A DNA stretch of 64,000 nt from Acestrorhynchus altus (lineage: Eukaryota > Chordata > Actinopteri > Characiformes > Acestrorhynchidae): the NCBI GenBank assembly GCA_034509495.1, contig CM067504.1, positions 1,477,579 to 1,541,578 of the forward strand, read 5' to 3'. Positions 1 through 64,000 of this stretch are shown here, one piece after another; position 1 is the first letter of the stretch; every line of letters starts with the position of its first letter. Under the pieces are notes generated by a model. It was not told the DNA's origin and searched no databases. It saw only the letters and a list, made by a program, of their open reading frames with translations. A program made the position numbers and the translations under genes.

Positions 1-489
1 TAAATGCATTTTATTTCCTAGTTTTATCTCATTATTATATATTTGTGTATTTAAAGGCTTTTTATAACATCTAAAAGTTTGCCATTTGTCGCTGGTAATA
101 ATGCCGACTATTTGGCTTACAATGTGCTTTTGTAGCAACAGTTAGCTACAGTACGTTACACTAATATTATATATGGTATTAATTATTATATATGGTACCA
201 TATAATATGATATTAAATTGGGAAGATTTACGCCAAAAGACCTAAAAAGATGTTTGTTATTCTTACAGGAGATTGTAAGGTAGTTGGGTAGCACCAGCTG
301 TTAGGAAAGCTAGCGTAGGCCACTGCTAATCACACACAATCCAGTTGAATCAGTGTAAACATAGGTTCCTGTCGTGGTTGTACCCTCAGCGCTCAGACAC
401 TGGAGATTTATGGTTGGTTTGGTCAGACAGAGATGTGTATACGGGTCTTGTATCGGAGGTCGGGGGTAGCTAGATAGTTAAACAACAGC
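1..489. other. AT-rich downstream flank, no gene seen
   Basis: No open frame with recognisable protein similarity and no long repeat is visible here. It lies beyond the inferred 3' end of the sodium channel gene and ends where a Tc1-like fragment begins. Confidence 0.5.
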
Positions 490-893
490 ACGCCATGTCA
501 ACATCACGAAAGACAGCAATGTCATGGAGTGACTCAGAATGGCAGGGGGTCATCTTCAGTGACGGGTCGCACTTTTGTCTTGCATTGAAACAAATTATCA
601 TCTCCAGACCTGTCCCCGATTGGAAAAATGTGGATTTATTGGACGGTATCAACACTCCACCCTACCACACCATCTGCAGAACTGAGTGAGAACATCTGCG
701 CATGGGATGGATCATCACAGGACACCATTAGGAACCTCATGTCTACACCTCCATGCAGAGACGTCTGGCGTGTTGCGTTAAACCCGACGCCGTCCTGAGA
801 GACACCACTTCTGTATGAGTAGATCAATAAATATTGATCAGATCAGACTACAGTTATCATCAGTTATTGATCCTGATCACCTTCATCTTCCTT
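490..893 (+). mobile_element. Tc1/mariner-like transposon fragment, family A
   Basis: The reading IFSDGSHFCLA matches the region around the first catalytic aspartate of Tc1/mariner transposases (usually FSDESRF). It is followed by a decayed 'SINTPP ... ELSE' segment and the family's 3' end (GTAGATCAATAAATATTGAT). The same segment recurs near 33.7, 49.9 and 56.1 kb, and a relative lies near 7.8 kb. Stops and deletions show it is dead. Confidence 0.75.
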
Positions 894-1230
894 CACGACA
901 GTAGTTTAGTAACGTAGATTTGGGCGAATAACGTACGGGAGATCATTTGACAGCTTGAACCTTTACACCTTAATGTTCAGTTGGTTTTGAATGATCATTT
1001 GTCTTTTGTTGAAATGCAGTTATGTTCCAAACTTCTTATTGTTGTGCGTTTTTAACCTGGTCATGGAGGGGTTTGGTAATCTGGGAGGTGATTGCTGCAG
1101 AATGTCTGAGGAGCATCGTAAATCAGTAATCTGGCACCAAACGCACACCTGCACATTTTTGGTCAAGAGTTCATCTGGATTCATTATAGAAATACAGACA
1201 GAATCTTTAATATTAATATTTTATGATATG

Positions 1231-1578
1231 ATGTGGGTGGTGGGTCATTCTCAGCACTGCAGTCACACTGACATGGTGGTGGTGTGTTAGTGTGTGTTGC
1301 TGGTACGAGTGGATCAGACGCAGCAGTGCTGCTGGAGTGTTTAAACACTGTGTCCACTCACTGTCCACTCTATCAGACACTCCTACCGAGTGTCTCCACC
1401 TTGTAGATGTAAAGTCAGAGACAGAAGCTCATCTGTTTCTGCACAGTTTGTGTTGGTCGTCCTCTAGTCCTTCACCAGTGCTCACAGGACGCTGCTCACA
1501 GGACGCCGCCCGCAGTCCAGCAGTGACGGCGAGGGGGTTTAAACACTCCAGCAGCACCGCTGTGTCTGATCTGCACAG
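1231..1578. repeat. Foldback element, copy 1 (one-armed)
   Basis: Begins with GTGGGTGGTGGGTCATTCTC and continues into 'CACTGCAGTCACACTGACAT'. Related copies lie near 14.1, 25.7, 32.5, 40.3 and 44.5 kb. Fuller copies are long inverted repeats; this one keeps one arm and part of the centre. It directly abuts the candidate polyadenylation site of the channel gene. Confidence 0.8.
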
Positions 1579-1579
1579 T

Positions 1580-1625
1580 CAAATAAAACACAAGCACTCC
1601 GTCGTAACTGGAAGGCTGCTTTATT
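1580..1625 (-). terminator. Candidate polyadenylation site of scn8a
   Basis: On the minus strand AATAAA occupies 1625-1620 and is followed 20-40 bases later by a GT-rich run (GTGCTTGTGTTTTATTTG), the usual signal plus downstream element. It implies a 3' UTR of about 4.8 kb; mammalian SCN8A also has a multi-kilobase 3' UTR. Seen: the motif pair. Inferred: that it is used. Other AATAAA hexamers, such as one near 3662-3667, could be used instead. Confidence 0.45.
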
Positions 1626-2399
1626 GTTTGGAAAAAGGTTTCGTGCTCAAATGAAGACAATCTTTCACTGATTCTCACTAAGTCCAAGTGGTTGTGCAAC
1701 ACACCCTCTCCTTTCCAACGTCAGTGGCAAGAGATAAGAACAACGTTGTCAACCGATAAGCACTTCTGAATTATTATTATTATTATAATTATTATTATTA
1801 TTAGCAAATGAGAGAAATAGCATCTCAGTCATGCTACAAAAAGAAAACATACACAAATCAGTATCGATAGAAAAATAAAGAAATGGTCAGAAATGAACAG
1901 AAGCTGAGCACAGTAGGCCGACTGCTTATCTCTCCACAGGCTGAACCTTTAAGATAGTCACAGAGCGAGCACTCCGTAGTGCGCACTCCGTGACGCCGAG
2001 AGTGTTGCACTCCAGCCACCTGCCCCATGCTTTACCACAACCTCTGAGGATGAAGTCAGGCTGATGCCAGTTAAGGTTTTCTTATGATGATTATTCACAG
2101 ATGTCTCAGACATCCTTTAGAGAATTTTCCCCAGTGCTCATTTTAAACAAGCTCCACTTGTTTAGGAGAATTGTAATGCAACATCATCGAGATTTTCATC
2201 AAACAAAATAGGCAGCAAAAGGCACCTGAAACAAACATACGCAGACAGGAAACGTCTGAAACCATAACACAAAGCCTAACTCAACTGCAGATTGCATTGC
2301 TGTGTACCTAGGAGATGAGGAAGAAGCTACACTCTACTTCAACTGTGTCACACACACTTAAAGTGACCGAGCTGTCACAAGTGATCGTCCACGCGTTCT

Positions 2400-2411
2400 C
2401 ACACACACACG

Positions 2412-2456
<45 letters not shown>

Positions 2457-2777
2457 AGAAGGTCGTGACATTTGGCGTCTACGCCAGTAAATAAAAAACA
2501 CAGGGAGGAGAATATGTGAGTATGTACGTAAGTATGTGTGTGCGCATGCTTGGCTTGCATGTGTGTGGTGAAGGGCAGCGCCATCGAGGGTACGTCATCT
2601 TCACACGGGACACAGGTAGAAAATGAGGTGCTGGTAAACACATTCCCCTCCCAAATACAGGAGACAGACATAAGCAGCTAATACTTCACCATGCACTGAG
2701 CATTAGGCCCCCAGACCCCCACACACTCATTCACTCATACACACACACACATACAAATGCCCCTGCAGACATGCACT

Positions 2778-2847
<70 letters not shown>

Positions 2848-3007
2848 GTGGGCCAGGCCAGAGTTTTGGTCGTTCACTGAACGTATTGCACAAAAGAAAT
2901 AAGAATGTGAGCAAAAGACAGTCAGTGGTGCTTCCCCTCCACTCCAAGCAGAGGTCAACTCAGTGGAGGACAGTGTTGTAATATATATATATATATATAT
3001 ATATATA
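2400..3007. repeat. (CA)n and (TA)n microsatellites in the presumed 3' UTR
   Basis: (CA)n runs at 2400-2454 and 2782-2845, and (TA)n at 2979-3007. If the region is 3' UTR, the minus-strand RNA carries two (UG)n tracts of roughly 27 and 32 repeats. Confidence 0.95.
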
Positions 3008-5600
3008 ATAACACACATGCATACATACATATGTATATGTGTGCATATATATACACATATGTACATATACATGTATACATACATACATATGTAGTATAGC
3101 TCCTCTATATATGCCTAGATTTATATATAGATTTATATACTTTTTGCACTTTTAATATATATTTGTATTAGATTCCCCTCTTTAATGTGAAAAGTGTCTC
3201 AAAAATCTACTCCTTCTAACAAATATTTCACAGTCTACGAAGTGAGACCTGGGCAATGAGTGAAGCCATTCTATTCAGGTTATTATTCTTCTTCAGGTTT
3301 AGATTAATAGCAATAGTTTTTTGTTTTTTTTTTTTGAAGTATTTCCGTATTTACACAAAACTATGCATGCTGTTAAAATAAAATTATATATTACATTATT
3401 TATAGATTCTTAAAAAGTTCATTCTTAACTTTTCAGCATTTTGTGCCGTTTGCAACATAGCCTGTACTGTACAATATAGTTGTTGTTGTTCTGTTTTGTT
3501 TGTTTTGTTTGTTTTTTTTTATCTCGTTTTTCGTTTCTTTAGTTTTAAATGGACGTATGACTGGATGGATCATTTACACAGTCTATCCTGGATGGCTGTG
3601 GAAAAGTGAACGGTGTTAGTTTTGCTGAGCAGAGTTTTCTTTTTTTTGTTACATTTTTATATTTATTTAATTTTTTTGCTTCAGGTCAACGCCCTCGCTG
3701 ATCTCACACATGCTGCAACTGGACCAGGTCAATTCCAATGAAGGGCTCGGGGTAAAAGGTTCCTCACTACTCGACAGGAAACGCAACGGCTCTGCTCTGG
3801 AACGTCGGCTGCCTTGCTCACTGGAAGTTGCCCTGATGGCTATTTGGCATTACGTTGGTGTTGGTGGTCTACTGATGAGAAACATGGCTGAACAGGGGTC
3901 GGTTTACTAGACGAAAGCCCTCCCCCTCCCCCCCCCCCAACACTGAGACGTCGGTGAGAAGTGGTGGGTGGTGTTTGATCGACAGTCAGATCTGATCTAA
4001 TCTCATCGCCTCACAGTGTTTTCCTCCCTGCAACAGCATGCACCACGCTTCTTAATGCAGTTACTGCTTGTGTTTTAGATGGTTGAAGACATTCAAAACT
4101 CCACACACGGATGGAAGCTGCTTTGGGTGGTGAGAGGAGCTCGGCTCTGTGTCTTTTAGCCCTACATCTCCTGCTCTGCCAGCGTGAGCGTTAAGACAGC
4201 ACACCCAGGCCTGCTCGTCCACGAAACAAAAAATATCACATTCTCTGGGCCTTAGGCACGCCCTTCCTGATGACATCAGAGTCATTAGAATGATAAATCT
4301 GTGTTGTATCCTGAGAAAAATGGGGGAACTCAACAAGCATCAGTCTGTCTGAAAGCATAAAAAAACAGGAGAGTGGGGGTGCATTCCCCATCCCACTCCC
4401 GGGACATTCTAGAAACTTCCAGACCGAACTAGAACACACTGAATAGCAAGACAGATCTCTTTGGCTTCTCCGTTTACAGCTGTGACTTCCCAAGACGTGC
4501 TCTCTCAGGTTCTCTCTCTGTTTGGCATTCATCAGTGCCCCAGCTACAATCATACAATTGCTAAAGATGTGATGGCTTTTTACATACATTAAAAAAAAAC
4601 CAAATGCACAGCTGACGCCTGCGGCGCAAACTGCGCCGAGAACAGACGTAACAGACACACGTCAGCGGAACTCTCTAAATACAACGCAACAGGTAAAGAA
4701 TATCTCTGAAATAAAAAAGCCACTCTCTCGAAAACAGTTATAGCCCACCTTAATCTAACCCCTGATGAGGATCAAAAATGCCAGCCAACGTGCTACAACC
4801 CTTATATAGTGCCCCACCCTGCGCCCACCCCTCCCACCTAAACCAACCCTGCACTCACCTGGCATGCGCCCCGCGGAGGGGGCCGGCGCTGTAGGCAAGG
4901 TAAGCAATATTGCTGCATACAAATAAAATAAGAACCTATAGGATTTACAGTGTTCTTTTTGTTTCCTAGCGTCATTCCCCGTGTCATCTCCATACACACA
5001 CACACATTCCGACATTCCCATTTGTCCATTCGCAATCTCCTGAGCAGCAAAAAAAAGGGGCATTCCTCTTTAGCTCTGTCCAGCTCACACACGTGCCACA
5101 TCGTCCTTTCAACAAAAGCCACCGATTTTTGTTTGTAGGCTCTCTGTAGTACTGAAGCCAAAAAAAATACCCCCAAAGCTGGTCTATTTCATAGTGTGTT
5201 TAACAGAGACGAGTAAACGACAACGTGATTTGGTGTCTTCAGCCAATTCGGGTTCGACGTCATCAGATTATACTTAATTCCTGGTAATAAATTTAGCCAG
5301 TGGACAGCCTTTAACGTATTGTCAAGCCACTGTGGTGGTCTGTATTAGTGTCTTGTGGACTATGATTACTCATGCAAGATTTCTGATCAAAACATGCCAT
5401 CATGCAAGTCATTTCTATGCATTGAACAAGCACAATAATTTATTATTCATTTGGAGATGTGTACTGGAGGCCCCCGGCAATTGCCCCCTATCCTATCAGT
5501 GTGAAAGCCCATGTAGAAAAAAGCCTCTTGATGCAAGTATAACAAACATATGATGACTGTTACTGAGGGTGACATGGGCAAAATGTTGAATGTTGATTTT

Positions 5601-5635
<35 letters not shown>
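5601..5635. repeat. (TTG)n trinucleotide repeat
   Basis: About twelve TTG units (CAA on the minus strand) in the presumed 3' UTR. A similar run is at 57478-57510. Confidence 0.95.
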
Positions 5636-6399
5636 CCACCCCTTTTCCTTTTTTTGCCGCTCAAACAACGTAAAGACCATGTAAAGTATATTTAGTGCCG
5701 ACAAACACAAAGATACCATTTGAATCAGCCAAGCTCTAAGTTTTGAGTATCACACTCCACTGATCCCTGCTCATTCTTACAATCATTTGTGAGTTCTTCC
5801 ACACGTTTGTGAAAAGAAGCGGCACAGACTCCTCCGCCGTCCACTTCTGGAAGCCGATTCTTCCATAATAAGCAGTGTTCGTTTCCTGCACGGAAATTCC
5901 ATAGACACACTGCGTAAGCACGGGATTCTCCGGATGTGGGGAACACCATGCTGTGAATCCCAGTTTTCCTTGGTTTCTCCTGTTCTCCTGCTTAATGTCA
6001 AGTTCTGTCCTGAAGCGCAGAGTAGCCCTCTAATACACAATATCAAGTATCAATCCTTTGTTAAATTCCTATTTGATTTCGTTTAAATCAAGTGTTGATG
6101 CAACAGTGTCACACAGGAAGCTGATTATGTTTGGTTTAACTTGTAAGAGTCAAGCTTGAAGTAACCCCAATGCTTTCCGCTGCATCCATACAACCTGTGA
6201 AGTTTGTAAACAATTTTTTGTTTTGCTCCTTTATACTTGGATGTTTTTTTTTTTTTTAAATATCATTTTTCTTACTTGCAAATGAAATTAATCTGTACAT
6301 CTGTGTAGTTTGATTCTCAGGGTTTCCATTTGTCTTGCTTGAAAGTACAGTTTTGTCGTGACCATTGTTAGTGTTCGTGTGTGTTTCACTGCTGCAGCT

Positions 6400-63757
<57,358 letters not shown>

Positions 63758-64000
63758 GTGGGAACCCGAGTTAAGGAAAAGGTGGAACCACCAGAACAAC
63801 TTAATCACACAAACATGGAACACACTGAGCGTTCTCTACCATAAGTACATTATCACTCGTTACGATTTACTTAGTGAGCAGAACACCTGAACATGAAGGA
63901 GCTGCTGGACGCTGGTCAGTGCTTTGTAAAAGTGTGTAACTGCGTTTCTGTGCTTCTACATTATCTCCATATTAAACGACAGTAATATCATTTACTGCAA
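63758..64000 (-). other. scn8a: End of intron 2, a U12-type AT-AC intron
   Basis: TTCCTTAAC, the consensus U12 branch site, occupies 63778-63770 on the minus strand, and the intron ends in CCCAC|. Intron 2 of SCN genes is a known U12 (minor spliceosome) AT-AC intron. The donor is outside the window. Exons 1-2 and the promoter are not present. Confidence 0.9.

Larger units (their letters stand above)
1600..6399 (-). other. scn8a: Probable 3' UTR of scn8a
   Basis: About 4.8 kb directly after the stop codon. It has no convincing coding frame and, unlike every other stretch this long in the window except part of intron 19, no recognisable transposon fragment; only simple repeats are present, near 1.8, 2.4-3.0 and 5.6 kb. 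Absence of transposons over nearly 5 kb in so invaded a locus fits a constrained transcribed UTR. The end point depends on the candidate polyadenylation site. Confidence 0.5.

Noticed and set aside
1292..1654. 120-residue frame as a protein gene
   Set aside because: It is the foldback element; the same peptide appears in other copies on both strands.

Overview
The window is vertebrate, almost certainly teleost, genomic DNA. It holds the 3' nine-tenths of one large minus-strand gene: a voltage-gated sodium channel alpha subunit that I recognise as Nav1.6 (scn8a). The evidence is the exon-by-exon protein match, the Nav1.6-type C-terminus ending in VRESKC, the PGSP motif in the I-II loop, and exon lengths that mostly equal those I remember for mammalian SCN genes. 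I could not tell the teleost duplicates scn8aa and scn8ab apart. The surrounding DNA is typical of fish: many Tc1/mariner fossils, foldback elements, tRNA-derived SINEs, hAT-type elements, LINE 3' ends and very long CA/GT tracts. Some repeats suggest an otophysan fish, but that is only an impression.

Layout, in gene order from high to low coordinates. Positions 64000-63758 are the end of intron 2, with a U12-type branch site and an AC acceptor. Coding exons 3 to 26 lie between 63757 and 6400; exon 5 is duplicated (5N and 5A), and a candidate 'poison' exon 18N precedes the adult exon. A candidate polyadenylation site at 1620-1625 implies a 3' UTR of about 4.8 kb. Exons 1-2 and the promoter are outside the window. 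Using exon 5N, all 24 exons join without a frameshift (5497 nt: one base plus 1832 codons including the stop). All four pore residues (D, E, K, A), four S4 segments, the IFM inactivation particle, the ankyrin-binding motif and the IQ motif are present.

The coding parts act as one channel: domain I from exons 3-9, I-II loop 10-12, domain II 13-16, II-III loop 16-17, domain III 18-23, III-IV linker 23-25, domain IV 25-26, then the cytoplasmic tail in exon 26. Domain I has F next to the filter D, which predicts tetrodotoxin sensitivity.

The points most worth following up concern splicing. There are two different AT-AC introns: a U12-type intron 2 and a U2-type intron 23 that now carries a Tc1 fragment. 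Exon 5A has an in-frame stop although its length is kept. There is a candidate exon 18N with an immediate stop, a cluster of Rbfox motifs just after the adult exon 18, and a (TG)n tract that stands in for the polypyrimidine tract at one acceptor. I found no other protein-coding gene, no structural RNA gene, no CRISPR array and no evidence of a new multi-gene system.
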